Counted from the stretch's first letter, positions 29,820 to 38,326 are shown. The stretch: 64,000 nucleotides of DNA from Bradyrhizobium diazoefficiens (GCF_016616885.1 NZ_CP067102.1:3624501-3688500); one strand, 5' to 3'. The notes: generated by a model from the sequence alone, not told the origin. Translations and numbers: made by a program.

Positions 29820-31442
29820 ATGCCAACGCCGATAAGCTCGATCGTTCCCGTCAGTGCCGCCAGCCCCGTGGCTGATGCGGCGACGCACGATGTTGTGCTG
29901 CATGCCGGCAGCGTCGTTGATGCCAGGGTCGTCAGCGTGCTCGCCGACAATCTGGTGCGGATCGCAATCGCCAATCTGTCGATGGACGTGATGTCCGAGG
30001 TGTCGCTGACGCCAGGGCAAAATCTCCAGCTCGCGGTGTCGCAGAACGACAGCACCATCCGGCTCGCCGTCATCAACAGCGCAGGCGAGGCGAGCGCCGA
30101 TCAGGTCACACTGACGCCGGTGGCGGCGTCGCTGGTCGACAGCCCGTCGCTTGCGCCATCCGCGACCGCGGCCCGCAATCCCCTGACGCCGACAGAGCAG
30201 GTCGCCGTCACCGCAGCATCGGCCGAGGCCGTGACCAAGCAGGGTAGCCAGGCGCCGCTGTTCGCCAATCTGGCCTCCGTCGTGACCGGCAGCGATCTGC
30301 CTGTTGGCTTGAAGCAGGTCGTGCTGGACGTGTTGGCGCAACAGACGCCGCTCAACACCGCGCTCGATGGCGGCGATATCGAATCCGCCTTTCAGAAATC
30401 CGGCCTGTTTCTCGAGGCCTCGCTTGCGGCAGGCACGACGCCGCCGTCGGGCGCGGTGCCGGACCTGAAGGCCGCGCTGCTGGTGTTGCGCCAGACGCTG
30501 GCCGCGACATCAGGCAGGCTCGAGACTGCCACGCCACCCACGCAGGCTGTTGCGGTTGCGATGAACGCCGTTGCCACGGCGCAGGCCGCAAGCTTGCCGC
30601 CTCGAGTTGCAGGCGAGGCTGCGCAAGCGCCGCTGCCCGAAGCAGAGATAGCTCAATCGCCGCAAGTGCCGCGCAGTCCCAATGTGGTAGCTGCTGTGCT
30701 GGCGGACATGGCCGGCGAAACGCCGCAGGCGCTGCCGCGGACGATCTCCGCAGGCCTCGCCGCGAGCGTGCTGCAAGAGGTCACGCAAAACCTGCCGCGC
30801 ATGACCGGGAATGTGCCGGGTTCGAACAAGGCCGTGCCTGACAGCCACGTCTTCGAGGCCGCTACACGCACGACGCCACCGCCATTCCGCGGCGCGCCGC
30901 CATCTCCGCAGGCGGTCGCCTCGCCATCGCTCACACCGGACACGCCGCTCGCGGCAACCGTGCACCGCCTGCTCGACGACACCGATGCCGCGATCGCGCG
31001 GCAGACGCTGCTGCAGGTCGCCTCGCTGCCCGATCGCGTCGATGCCAGCGGCCATCGCATCGATCCGACCGCTCCGCAGTGGAATTTCGAGATTCCGTTT
31101 GCGATCCCGCAGGGCACCGCGATGGCGCAGTTCGAGATCTCGCGCGACGGCGGCAACGAGCAGGCCGATCCCGCCAAGCGCGCCTGGCGCGCGCGCTTCA
31201 CGCTCAATGTCGAGCCGAGCGGCCCCGTGCACGCACTGATCACGCTCAACGGTGACAAGACTTTTGTGCGGATGTGGGCCGAGCGGCCGGCGACGGCGCA
31301 GCGGCTGCGCGCCGGGATCGGTGAGCTCAATCAGGCGCTGACCAAAGCCGAACTCAAGCCCGGCGATATCGTCGTGCGCGACGGCACCCCGCCGCAAGCA
31401 GCGCCGGCGCGCACCGGGCATTTCCTGGATCGCGCCACATGA
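29820..31442 (+). CDS. FliK-like flagellar hook-length control protein
   Basis: The 540-residue protein has an Ala/Pro/Gln-rich, low-complexity middle and a conserved C-terminal domain from about residue 410. That domain has PQWNFEIPFAIPQGTAMAQFEISRD and LNVEPSGPVHALITLNGDKTFVRMWAERPATAQRLR, matching the Flg_hook (FliK C-terminal) domain. FliK is a molecular ruler that makes the flagellar export gate switch from hook to filament proteins. The next gene, overlapping by four bases, encodes a mini FlhB C-terminal domain, the known FliK partner. No other flagellar genes are visible within the window. Confidence 0.85.
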   Translation: MPTPISSIVPVSAASPVADAATHDVVLHAGSVVDARVVSVLADNLVRIAIANLSMDVMSEVSLTPGQNLQLAVSQNDSTIRLAVINSAGEASADQVTLTPVAASLVDSPSLAPSATAARNPLTPTEQVAVTAASAEAVTKQGSQAPLFANLASVVTGSDLPVGLKQVVLDVLAQQTPLNTALDGGDIESAFQKSGLFLEASLAAGTTPPSGAVPDLKAALLVLRQTLAATSGRLETATPPTQAVAVAMNAVATAQAASLPPRVAGEAAQAPLPEAEIAQSPQVPRSPNVVAAVLADMAGETPQALPRTISAGLAASVLQEVTQNLPRMTGNVPGSNKAVPDSHVFEAATRTTPPPFRGAPPSPQAVASPSLTPDTPLAATVHRLLDDTDAAIARQTLLQVASLPDRVDASGHRIDPTAPQWNFEIPFAIPQGTAMAQFEISRDGGNEQADPAKRAWRARFTLNVEPSGPVHALITLNGDKTFVRMWAERPATAQRLRAGIGELNQALTKAELKPGDIVVRDGTPPQAAPARTGHFLDRAT

Positions 31443-31702
31443 GCGAGGAGTCCAAGCTCGCAATTGCGCTGCACTACGAGAAGGGCAGCGGCGCGCCTGT
31501 CGTCGTCGCCAAGGGCAAGGGAACGATTGGCGCCAAGATCGTCGAGATCGCCAAGGCCAACGACATCCCGATCGAGGAGAACGAGATCCTGGCCGGCGCG
31601 CTCTCCAAGATCGAGCTCGGCGAGGAAATTCCGCCTGATCTCTACAAGGCCGTCGCCGAAGTGCTGGTGTTCGTGCTGCGGCTGTCGGGACGGACGCGCT
31701 AG
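31439..31702 (+). CDS. FlhB C-terminal domain-like export switch protein (FhlB/FlhX type)
   Basis: The 87-residue product corresponds to the cytoplasmic domain of FlhB/YscU after the autocleavage site: KLAIALHYEKGSGAPVVVAKGKGTIGAKIVEIAKANDIPIEENEIL and GEEIPPDLYKAVAEVLVFVLRL. The transmembrane part is absent, and the NPTH cleavage motif is replaced by the leading residues, so it resembles the already cleaved C-terminal fragment. Such proteins can partly replace FlhB-C in other bacteria. It overlaps the FliK-like gene by four bases. Confidence 0.92.
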   Translation: MSEESKLAIALHYEKGSGAPVVVAKGKGTIGAKIVEIAKANDIPIEENEILAGALSKIELGEEIPPDLYKAVAEVLVFVLRLSGRTR

Positions 31703-31734
31703 CGCATCACGCTGGCGCGCATCTCTCTCCGCGC

Positions 31735-31812
31735 GTCATTGCGAGCGTAGCGAAGCAATCCAGAGTCCCTCCGAGGAAAGATTCTGGATTGCTTCGCTGC
31801 GCTCGCAATGAC
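31735..31812. repeat. Palindromic repeat, ATTGCGAGCG family copy 1
   Basis: The left arm GTCATTGCGAGCGTAGCG continues AAGCAATCCAG, and the right arm CTGGATTGCTTCGCTGC continues GCTCGCAATGAC. The two are near-perfect complements around a roughly 22-base centre. Copies of the same family are at 38226-38304 and 46478-46557. Confidence 0.92.
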
Positions 31813-31838
31813 GGAGTGTCAATTTGCGCGCGGGCGCA

Positions 31839-32435
31839 TCACGCCTTGTCGGCGGGCTTCTTGGCCGTCAGCGCCTGGTCGATGGCGAAGCCGCCGATCT
31901 CGCTCATCGCCTGCGAGATCACGTCGCCCTTCCGCGCAAAGCCGCTCGAGAGACAGTCGAATTGGGTCCGTGCCAGCCGCAGCACTTCGATCGGCACGGA
32001 GACGACAGTCTCGTTGAAAGCGTCGACAGAGGCGCGCAACGTATCGAGCTCGGTGGTGAGCTTGCTGATATGGCTTTCAGCGCTCTGCATCAGGCCGAGT
32101 AGCTTGCCGCGCTCGGTGTCGAACGCGGCGCGCTCGGCCGCCGCGGCCGCGGTCACATCGGCAAGCTGCGCCCGCAGCGCGGCGATCTGGCTGACCATGG
32201 CGTCGGAGGCAAGCTCTGCGCCCTCGCGCAGCTCCACGTGGCGTTTGTTTTCTTCCTGCTGCTCATGAAACAGCCGCTCGGCCGACATTGCTCGCTGCGC
32301 CAGCGACTCGATCAGGCTTGCCGCGCGCAGCAGCATCTGGCCGTTCCGACCCGACACCATGCTGGCCATCCGCCGCAGGAAGTCGGTGGTCGCGGACGCG
32401 CTGTTCGGTGGCAGGGGAACGACCGTGGCGGACAT
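31839..32435 (-). CDS. Coiled-coil hypothetical protein
   Basis: I do not recognise this 198-residue product. The start at 32435 gives MSATVVPLPPNSASATTDFLRR; a longer upstream reading is poorly supported. Residues about 45-150 are rich in Ala, Glu, Leu and Arg with heptad spacing (SLIESLAQRAMSAERLFHEQQEENKRH), predicting a long coiled coil. There is no signal peptide or membrane span. Its neighbours are the FliK/FlhB-like pair, convergent with it, and a DUF4260 gene. A cytoskeletal or scaffold role is possible but not shown. Confidence 0.7.
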   Translation of the reverse strand: MSATVVPLPPNSASATTDFLRRMASMVSGRNGQMLLRAASLIESLAQRAMSAERLFHEQQEENKRHVELREGAELASDAMVSQIAALRAQLADVTAAAAAERAAFDTERGKLLGLMQSAESHISKLTTELDTLRASVDAFNETVVSVPIEVLRLARTQFDCLSSGFARKGDVISQAMSEIGGFAIDQALTAKKPADKA

Positions 32436-32586
32436 GGGGTAATGATTGCAGCCGGACGTGATGACCGCCGCCGTACCGACTGAGCTCACGCAACATTCGG
32501 CGCCTGATCGAAAGCAGAGCAAGCCTGAATCGGCAGGCCCGGTCAACCGGCGCGGGTGACAAAATGGCGGCCATCCCGCCGCCAGA

Positions 32587-32991
32587 TCAGGCGTCCTTCT
32601 GCCGCCCGATCCGCCCAAGATGAGTGAAGCCGAAGCCGGCCGAATATTTCAGGCCATAGCCCAGGGCACGGTCGATGCCGATATGGGCGAGCCAGATCAA
32701 GGCGATGGACAAGGTGAGGGGCGAGGCGAAGCCGAAGCCCAGCGTCAGCAGGGCCACCGGTGCCATGTAGCTGTGGGCGGCGTTATAGACCAGCGCGCCG
32801 AATTTGGCGTCCGACAGGTACGCCAGGAAGCTCAGATCGGGCACGAAGAACAGCAGCGCAAAGACCAGCCAAGAGCCGCCCCAGGCCGCGTAAAGCATGA
32901 CCATCCCTGCGAACAGGGTCAGGCCCTCGAGCCGCAGCAGGACGTTGACGCCGCCTGTCGCGGCCCCGGTCTCGGCAGCTCTCTCGTCCAT
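32587..32991 (-). CDS. DUF4260 family membrane protein
   Basis: The 134-residue product has about four hydrophobic spans: LFAGMVMLYAAWGG, WLVFALLFFVPDLSFLAYL, YMAPVALLTLGFGF and LTLSIALIWLAHIGIDRALGYGLKY. The FVPDLSFLAYL and HIGIDRALGYGLKY blocks are characteristic of DUF4260. Function is unknown. It is transcribed divergently from pccB. Confidence 0.9.
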   Translation of the reverse strand: MDERAAETGAATGGVNVLLRLEGLTLFAGMVMLYAAWGGSWLVFALLFFVPDLSFLAYLSDAKFGALVYNAAHSYMAPVALLTLGFGFASPLTLSIALIWLAHIGIDRALGYGLKYSAGFGFTHLGRIGRQKDA

Positions 32992-33140
32992 GGTCGCCTC
33001 CCAGGCAAAACTTTGTAATTCCTTGCGCTTTCACGCTGCGGCAAGGCAGCCCTGCGGCGCCGAAAGCCGCTTCCCGGCCCGCAAAATGCCGTGTTAGAAC
33101 CCCCGGCAATCGCATTTAGGCTAAGAACTGGCGGGAGCAA

Positions 33141-34673
33141 ATGAAGAATATCCTGGACGCCCTTGAAGACCGTCGTGCCGGAGCAAAGCTCGGCGGCGGT
33201 GAGAAGCGCATCGAGGCGCAGCACGCCCGCGGCAAGCTGACCGCGCGCGAGCGCATCGAGCTGCTGCTCGACAAGGGATCGTTCGAGGAATTCGACATGT
33301 TCGTCGAGCACCGCTCCACCGAGTTCGGCATGGAGAAGACCAAGGTGCCCGGCGACGGCGTCGTCACCGGCTGGGGCACCGTCAACGGCCGCAAGACTTT
33401 TGTCTTTGCCAAGGACTTTACGGTTTTCGGCGGCTCGCTGTCCGAGACGCACGCACTGAAAATTACAAAGCTCCAGGACATGGCGATGAAGGCGCGCGCG
33501 CCCATCATCGGCCTTTACGACGCGGGCGGCGCCCGCATCCAGGAGGGCGTCGCAGCACTCGCCGGTTATTCCTACGTGTTCCGCCGCAACGTGCTGGCCT
33601 CGGGCGTGATCCCGCAGATCTCCGTCATCATGGGCCCCTGCGCCGGCGGCGACGTCTATTCGCCGGCGATGACCGACTTCATCTTCATGGTGAAGCACAC
33701 CAGCTACATGTTCGTCACTGGCCCGGACGTCGTGAAAACCGTCACCAACGAGGTCGTCACCGCCGAAGAGCTCGGCGGCGCCTCCGTGCACGCCACGCGC
33801 TCCTCGATTGCCGACGGCGCCTTCGAGAACGACGTCGAGACGCTGCTGCAGATGCGGCGCCTGATCGACTTCCTGCCGTCCAACAACACCGACGGCGTGC
33901 CGGAATGGCCGAGCTTCGATGACATCGGTCGCCTCGACATGTCGCTCGATACGCTGATCCCCGACAATCCGAACAAGCCCTACGACATGAAGGAACTGAT
34001 CCTGAAGGTCGTTGACGAGGGCGACTTCTTCGAGATCGCCGAAAGCTTCGCCAAAAACATCGTCACCGGCTTCGGCCGCATCGCCGGCCGCACCGTCGGC
34101 TTCGTCGCCAACCAGCCGATGGTGCTGGCGGGCGTGCTCGATAGCGATGCCTCGCGCAAGGCCGCGCGCTTTGTTCGCTTCTGCGACGCCTTCAACATCC
34201 CGATCGTCACCTTCGTCGACGTGCCGGGCTTCCTGCCGGGCACGAGCCAGGAATATGGCGGCCTGATCAAGCACGGCGCAAAACTGCTGTTCGCCTATTC
34301 GCAGTGCACCGTGCCGCTGGTCACCATCATCACCCGCAAGGCCTACGGCGGCGCCTTCGACGTCATGGCATCCAAGGAAATCGGCGCCGACATGAACTAC
34401 GCCTGGCCGACCGCCCAGATCGCGGTGATGGGCGCCAAGGGCGCGGTCGAGATCATCTTCCGAAGTGACATTGGCGACCCCGACAAGATCGCCGCTCGCA
34501 CCAAGGAATACGAAGACCGCTTCCTGTCACCCTTCATCGCCGCCGAGCGCGGCTACATCGACGACGTCATCATGCCGCACTCGACCCGCAAGCGGATCGC
34601 GCGGGCGCTGGCGATGCTGAAAGACAAGAAGGTGGAAACGCCGGCGAAGAAACACGACAATTTGCCGTTGTGA
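33141..34673 (+). CDS. pccB: Propionyl-CoA carboxylase beta subunit (carboxyltransferase)
   Basis: This subunit moves the carboxyl group from biotin to propionyl-CoA, giving methylmalonyl-CoA. The 510-residue protein has the two-part crotonase-fold carboxyltransferase: [21 protein letters not shown] near residue 125, [17 protein letters not shown] near 165, and the C-terminal [23 protein letters not shown] near 360 with [11 protein letters not shown] after it. The Asp in DVPGF and overall identity pattern favour propionyl- over acetyl-CoA carboxylase. The biotin subunit pccA is not in the window up to the next genes. Confidence 0.94.
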   Translation: MKNILDALEDRRAGAKLGGGEKRIEAQHARGKLTARERIELLLDKGSFEEFDMFVEHRSTEFGMEKTKVPGDGVVTGWGTVNGRKTFVFAKDFTVFGGSLSETHALKITKLQDMAMKARAPIIGLYDAGGARIQEGVAALAGYSYVFRRNVLASGVIPQISVIMGPCAGGDVYSPAMTDFIFMVKHTSYMFVTGPDVVKTVTNEVVTAEELGGASVHATRSSIADGAFENDVETLLQMRRLIDFLPSNNTDGVPEWPSFDDIGRLDMSLDTLIPDNPNKPYDMKELILKVVDEGDFFEIAESFAKNIVTGFGRIAGRTVGFVANQPMVLAGVLDSDASRKAARFVRFCDAFNIPIVTFVDVPGFLPGTSQEYGGLIKHGAKLLFAYSQCTVPLVTIITRKAYGGAFDVMASKEIGADMNYAWPTAQIAVMGAKGAVEIIFRSDIGDPDKIAARTKEYEDRFLSPFIAAERGYIDDVIMPHSTRKRIARALAMLKDKKVETPAKKHDNLPL

Positions 34674-34680
34674 GGGAAGC

Positions 34681-34762
34681 GTAGGCGGGTCAGCGTAGTG
34701 TAGTCTGCCAATCCTTTCGACAACGCATGCGGCGGATTACGGCTACGCTTAGTCCGCCCTAC
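34681..34762. repeat. Palindromic repeat, GTAGGCGG/CCGCCCTAC type
   Basis: GTAGGCGG at 34681-34688 and CCGCCCTAC at 34754-34762 bound an imperfect palindrome that also holds GCGTAGTG and GGCTACGC pairs. It lies between pccB and the next gene. It resembles the other intergenic palindromes of this window but has no second full copy here. Confidence 0.55.
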
Positions 34763-34788
34763 AATCGGGATCTAGCATCCGCAATCCC

Positions 34789-35136
34789 ATGACCGAAGAC
34801 GATCCGACCGACGAAATCTCCGACATCGAGGACCGAATCGAGGCGCTTGCGGAGATCGCCGAGCGATGCCGAAAGTACATTCTGGCGTCCAAGATCGCCA
34901 TTGGCGGCGGTGGTGCGCTATTGTTGATCACGATCCTCGGCTTGTTGGGGACAGGTCTGACCGCCGCGCTCGGATCGATCGCTTTGGTGTTGGGCGGGAT
35001 CGTGTCGCTCGGTTCGAACATCAGCACGTTGCACCAGACGGAAGATGCCATTCGCGCCGCGGAGGCACTTCGGGCACAATTGATCAGCAGGATCGACCTT
35101 CGCCTCGTGGCTGATACGCCGCTGAAGTTGTTGTAG
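34789..35136 (+). CDS. Small two-span membrane protein of unknown function
   Basis: I do not recognise this 115-residue product. It has an acidic N-terminal helix (DDPTDEISDIEDRIEALAEIAERCR) and two hydrophobic segments, ALLLITILGLLGTGL and LGSIALVLGGIVSLGS, separated by a short turn. A helical C-terminal region follows. The layout suggests an inner-membrane hairpin protein with both ends on the cytoplasmic side. It is alone, with palindromes on both sides. Confidence 0.75.
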   Translation: MTEDDPTDEISDIEDRIEALAEIAERCRKYILASKIAIGGGGALLLITILGLLGTGLTAALGSIALVLGGIVSLGSNISTLHQTEDAIRAAEALRAQLISRIDLRLVADTPLKLL

Positions 35137-35160
35137 CGTCGATGCGCGTGCCGGTGCGTG

Positions 35161-35187
35161 GGTGGATTGGCGACAGCGTAATCCACC
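35161..35187. repeat. Short hairpin GGTGGATT/AATCCACC
   Basis: A perfect 8-bp inverted repeat with an 11-base loop lies 25 bases after the small membrane protein gene. It has no T-run. It is probably a fragment of a dispersed palindrome. Confidence 0.5.
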
Positions 35188-35367
35188 AAGAGCTGCTTCC
35201 CCCAGATAGAGAAGTGCGAGACGTTGGTACTGGCGCAGGAATTTGCGAAGTAGGACGCGTTCCTGTCACTTTTGCAATGAACCTGAACGCGCGATTCAGC
35301 GGCAGTTCATGTCATCGCCGCGACACTTCCTCTGCATCACCTAACCGACCAGACAGAGGGACACGCC

Positions 35368-35646
35368 ATGGAGCGCCGGAACTTCCTGAAACTTGCATTC
35401 GGTGTCGCGGCGGGAACCGCCGCGTTCACTGCCGCTGCACAGGCCGCGCCGCTGGCGCCGCAGCCGCTCGGCAATGGCGGCATGCCGCTCGCCAATCCGG
35501 ACGCTCATCCCGCCGTTACCAGCAGCGAGGAGGCCGCACAGCTCAAGCCCGAGCAGGTGCATTGGCGCGGCCACTGGCATCGCCGTCACTGGGGTTGGCG
35601 CCACCGTCACTGGGGCTGGCATCGCCGCCACTGGCGTCACTGGTAA
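35368..35646 (+). CDS. Tat-exported small His/Trp/Arg-rich protein
   Basis: The 92-residue product starts MERRNFLKLAFGVAAGTAAF, a twin-arginine signal with the RRNFLK box and a cleavage site likely after AQAA. The mature part is short. Its last 28 residues are built from HW, HRRHWGW and RHRHWGW units, with 9 Trp and 9 His, ending HWRHW. Such a tail could bind metal ions or heme, but that is inference. It shares a bidirectional terminator with the convergent Cys-rich protein gene. The sequence is similar in style to short Bradyrhizobium Tat proteins of unknown function. Confidence 0.85.
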   Translation: MERRNFLKLAFGVAAGTAAFTAAAQAAPLAPQPLGNGGMPLANPDAHPAVTSSEEAAQLKPEQVHWRGHWHRRHWGWRHRHWGWHRRHWRHW

Positions 35647-35662
35647 TGGCGCGCCTGGAATG

Positions 35663-35694
35663 AAAAAAGGGATCGCGGTTGCGATCCCTTTTTT
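35663..35694. terminator. Bidirectional intrinsic terminator
   Basis: A perfect 14-bp stem (AAAAAAGGGATCGC and GCGATCCCTTTTTT) with a GGTT loop gives a U-run on both strands. It lies 17 bases after the His/Trp-rich gene and 74 bases after the end of the convergent Cys-rich gene, so it can serve both. Confidence 0.93.
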
Positions 35695-35767
35695 TGATTG
35701 CGTCAGGCGCCTCAACAAAATGGCCGCGCGGGCTGATCCAACGCGGCCATTTCGCAAGTGCAAAAGA

Positions 35768-36013
35768 TCAGAACGGACGGCAGCGGCCGGCGTACCAGCG
35801 GAAGCCATAGGGGCACACGCGCGGACGCACGACGACGACCGGCGGGGCGACAACGACCGGGCCGGGGGCCACGACAACCGGACCACGCATCGGACGGCAG
35901 CCGCCATAGGGACCACGGTACCAACCGGGGCCGCAGCCACCGGCGGCGCTGGCCGCCTCGCTGAAACCAACGACCGCGCTGGCGAGCATCACGGCGGCGA
36001 ACAGATATTTCAT
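35768..36013 (-). CDS. Small secreted Cys/Pro/Val-rich protein (GCG-CRP type)
   Basis: The 81-residue product has a signal peptide (YLFAAVMLASAVVGFSEAASA). The mature part starts GGCGPGWYRGPYGGCRPMRG and ends CPYGFRWYAGRCRPF. These are two copies of a C-x10/11-C motif, each ending CRP, joined by a Pro/Val-rich linker (PVVVAPGPVVVAPPVVVV). This resembles the NCBI family named for the GCG and CRPN motifs, known mainly from Bradyrhizobium and Methylobacterium, with unknown function. Four Cys could form two disulfides in the periplasm. It is convergent with the His/Trp-rich Tat protein. Confidence 0.82.
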   Translation of the reverse strand: MKYLFAAVMLASAVVGFSEAASAAGGCGPGWYRGPYGGCRPMRGPVVVAPGPVVVAPPVVVVRPRVCPYGFRWYAGRCRPF

Positions 36014-36311
36014 TTGGTCTTCCTTCTCGTCCTTGGGGGCAAGTTCTTGGGGTGGGCTTTAGGGGATTTGGCGCTTGCGGCGCAGAATGAATCAAAAGAT
36101 ACGATTCGACATGTTAATTTTTGCGACATGTCGGCACGGCGATCCAAATCTGCCAATCATGACCTGAATGCGGCATGAACATTTCTCGCATGCGGCCTCG
36201 GGCGACAGGGATGACGCTAGAGCCCCGTCCCGATGATCGGAGCGGGGCTCTCAATTTTTGTTCGACGCGTTTTCTTGACGCGAACCGGTATCCACTTCGC
36301 TCGAATACGCT
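36014..36311 (+). ncRNA. Possible small RNA region with a plus-strand terminator
   Basis: This 298-base gap lies upstream of one minus-strand gene and downstream of another. At 36219-36259 it holds a plus-strand intrinsic terminator that serves no plus-strand gene. Upstream of it, CGACATG is repeated at 36107 and 36124, the second as the palindrome CGACATGTCG. A short plus-strand transcript ending at 36259 would explain the terminator. The 5' end cannot be placed and no promoter is proven, so the extent is uncertain. Confidence 0.3.
36219..36259 (+). terminator. Orphan intrinsic terminator
   Basis: A 9-bp stem (AGAGCCCCG and CGGGGCTCT) with a 15-base partly paired loop is followed by CAA and five T residues. 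Both neighbouring genes are on the minus strand and the minus-strand side has no U-run, so it terminates a plus-strand transcript that is not annotated. Confidence 0.7.
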
Positions 36312-37319
36312 TTAGTGGCCGAGGAAGCCCAGCACCAATTCCTTGTACTTCTCTGGCGCCTCCAGGAAGACGAGGTGACCGGTGTCTGCAATGACCTCAG
36401 CCCGTGCATTCGGCATCTTCACCGCAAACGCTTTTGCCAGCTCGGCGTTCTGCCCCATTTTCGCGCGCAGCGCCTCCGGTGCGTTCGGCCGTCCCGGTGC
36501 GTTGTGGTCGTCGGCACCCATGATGAACAGCGTGGGTTCGGTAATCAGCGGGATTTCATGCGCCACCGGCTCGCGATAGATCATCTGGCCTGAGCTGACG
36601 AAGGCGCGCAGCCAGCGTGGGTAGTCGGGGCTGCCTTTGATGTTGAAGCGAGCGTCGATGAACGGCGTGATCGCATCAGGCGGCAGCTTGATCGCGTAGT
36701 TGGTCTGGAGCTGTTTTCGGTAGCCGTCGGCGGTGAGCTTGTCCTCGCTCTCGACGATCTTCTCGGTCGGCGTCGGCGGCACGTAAAGGCGGTAGTCTTC
36801 CAGCCCGATCGGCGCGGTCAGCACGAGATGCGCGACGCGATCAGGATAGGCGCGGGCGATGCGCACGCCCAGCATGCCGCCGAGCGAATGCGCGACGATG
36901 TCCGCCTTGTCGATTTTGAGATGATCGAGCAGCGCGATGGTGTTGCGCGCCAGATTGTCGAAATGCAGTTCGCCCACAGGCTTCGACGATTTGCCGAAGC
37001 CGATCTGGTCGGGCACCACGACGCGATAGCCGGAGTCGGTGAGCATCTTGATGACAGGCGCCCAATAGCTCGACGGAAAGTTGCGTCCGTGCAGCAGCAC
37101 GACAGTGCGGCCGTTCGGCTGCGCTGGCGCGACGTCCATATAGGCCATGCTGAGTTGCTCGCCGTCATTGGCGACAGGCAGCAGGTGCACGGGATAAGGA
37201 TAGGCAAAGCCTTCGAGCGCGACGCCGTAGGGCTCGCGTTGCGGCGCGTCGGCGGCGTGTGACGTAAACGGGATAGTAACAAGGGCGACAGCAAGCGCTG
37301 CCGAGTAGATGCGGTTCAT
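36312..37319 (-). CDS. Secreted alpha/beta-hydrolase
   Basis: The 335-residue product starts at 37319 (MNRIYSAALAVALVTIPF), preceded by GGAGATCTCA, and has a signal peptide ending SHAAD. The alpha/beta-hydrolase fold shows the oxyanion motif VVLLHGRNF near residue 80, the nucleophile elbow AHSLGG, an acid in FIMGADDHN and the catalytic His in DTGHLVFLE. Substrate is unknown; it may be an esterase or a haloperoxidase-like hydrolase. The upstream palindrome at 37330-37437 covers its leader. Confidence 0.88.
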   Translation of the reverse strand: MNRIYSAALAVALVTIPFTSHAADAPQREPYGVALEGFAYPYPVHLLPVANDGEQLSMAYMDVAPAQPNGRTVVLLHGRNFPSSYWAPVIKMLTDSGYRVVVPDQIGFGKSSKPVGELHFDNLARNTIALLDHLKIDKADIVAHSLGGMLGVRIARAYPDRVAHLVLTAPIGLEDYRLYVPPTPTEKIVESEDKLTADGYRKQLQTNYAIKLPPDAITPFIDARFNIKGSPDYPRWLRAFVSSGQMIYREPVAHEIPLITEPTLFIMGADDHNAPGRPNAPEALRAKMGQNAELAKAFAVKMPNARAEVIADTGHLVFLEAPEKYKELVLGFLGH

Positions 37320-37329
37320 TGAGATCTCC

Positions 37330-37437
37330 GTCATGCCCGGCGAAAGCGCGAAGCGCGTCTTCGCGCAGATGTCCCGGGCATCCACGTGCCAGCCGCAATA
37401 AAGACGTGGATGGCCGGGTCAAGCCCCGGCCACGACG
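37330..37437. repeat. Palindromic repeat, ATGCCCGG/GGCCGGG type
   Basis: The element runs from GTCATGCCCGGCG to CCCCGGCCACGAC. It contains GCGCGAAGCGCG and ACGTGGATGGCCGGG/CCCCGGCCAC arms. It lies between two minus-strand genes and overlaps the hydrolase leader. It belongs to the same class of intergenic palindromes as those at 28310 and 39922 but with its own core. Confidence 0.65.
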
Positions 37438-37469
37438 ACGGTGAGAGCTCACACGCAAACGTGTTGTTG

Positions 37470-38168
37470 TCAGTCCTTCGCGTTCCCGAACAGGGCGGCG
37501 AACTGCTTCTCGCCGGTGCGGGTGAAATTCACCACGCGGCTGCCGGGGGTGGGGTCGCGTGCGGCCCATTTCAGCTCGGCAAAGCGCTGCATCATCGCAG
37601 CGCCCAGCGTTCCGGCAAGATGGTGGCGCCGCTCGCTCCAGTCGAGACAGGCTTTGCAGACCGGGCGGCGCGGATGGCTGAGCATATCAGGCGAGATCTG
37701 CAGATGCTTGGCGAGGAAGCGCTCGCCTTCAGCGGTCAGCTCGATGTCCTGCTTCTTCTGCCTGACCAGGTTTCGCGCACGCAAGGAATCGAGCATCTGC
37801 ACGCCGAGATCGCCGGCGAGGTGGTCGTAGCAGATCCGCGCGCGCCGCAGCGCCGGATCCTTCGGCCCGGTGCGCACGCGCATGTGGCCGGTGCGCGCGG
37901 CAAGGCCGGCGAGGCCTTCGAGCACCCCGGCGACGTCGTCGTCGGTGAGGCGATAGTAGCGATGGCGGCCCTGCTTCTCCGGCTCGACCAGCCGGCCGGC
38001 CTCGAGTTTTGCGAGATGCGAGCTCGCGGTTTGCGGCGTGATGCCGGCCTCCTGCGCGAGCTCGCTGGCCGTGAGCGCACGGCCGTTCATCAGCGCCGTG
38101 AGCATGTTGGCGCGGGCGGGATCGCCGACCAGCGAAGCGACCATGGCGATGTCGGGTCCTGATTTCAT
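37470..38168 (-). CDS. ArsR-family helix-turn-helix regulator
   Basis: The 232-residue protein starts [27 protein letters not shown] at 38168; a longer upstream reading passes through a repeat and is rejected. The winged helix includes [43 protein letters not shown] at about 28-75. The C-terminal half has a [11 protein letters not shown] motif and a [16 protein letters not shown] segment. Metal ligands of the classic ArsR site are not clear. A perfect inverted repeat overlaps its start codon, suggesting autorepression. It lies upstream of two monooxygenase-like genes transcribed the other way. Confidence 0.88.
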   Translation of the reverse strand: MKSGPDIAMVASLVGDPARANMLTALMNGRALTASELAQEAGITPQTASSHLAKLEAGRLVEPEKQGRHRYYRLTDDDVAGVLEGLAGLAARTGHMRVRTGPKDPALRRARICYDHLAGDLGVQMLDSLRARNLVRQKKQDIELTAEGERFLAKHLQISPDMLSHPRRPVCKACLDWSERRHHLAGTLGAAMMQRFAELKWAARDPTPGSRVVNFTRTGEKQFAALFGNAKD

Positions 38169-38190
38169 GCTTCGATGGTAACCGAAGCAT
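38167..38190. promoter_or_regulatory. Likely operator of the ArsR-type regulator
   Basis: ATGCTTCG and CGAAGCAT form a perfect 8-bp inverted repeat with an 8-base spacer. It overlaps the regulator's start codon on the minus strand, a position suited to autorepression. It might also control the divergent NIPSNAP gene, though 137 bases and a dispersed repeat lie between. Confidence 0.65.
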
Positions 38191-38225
38191 TGCGGTCGGG
38201 CAAGGGCGTAGTCTCTCACGGCCTC

Positions 38226-38304
38226 GTCATTGCGAGCGCAGCGAAGCAATCCAGGCTGTCTCCGCGGAGGGTTTCCTGGATGGCTTCGCTGCGCTCGCAA
38301 TGAC
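38226..38304. repeat. Palindromic repeat, ATTGCGAGCG family copy 2
   Basis: GTCATTGCGAGCGCAGCG plus AAGCAATCCAGG on the left and GATGGCTTCGCTGCG plus CTCGCAATGAC on the right form a long inverted repeat with a GC-rich centre. It lies in the divergent gap between the ArsR-type regulator and the NIPSNAP gene. Confidence 0.92.
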
Positions 38305-38326
38305 GGAACAAACAGAGGAGCCCAAC

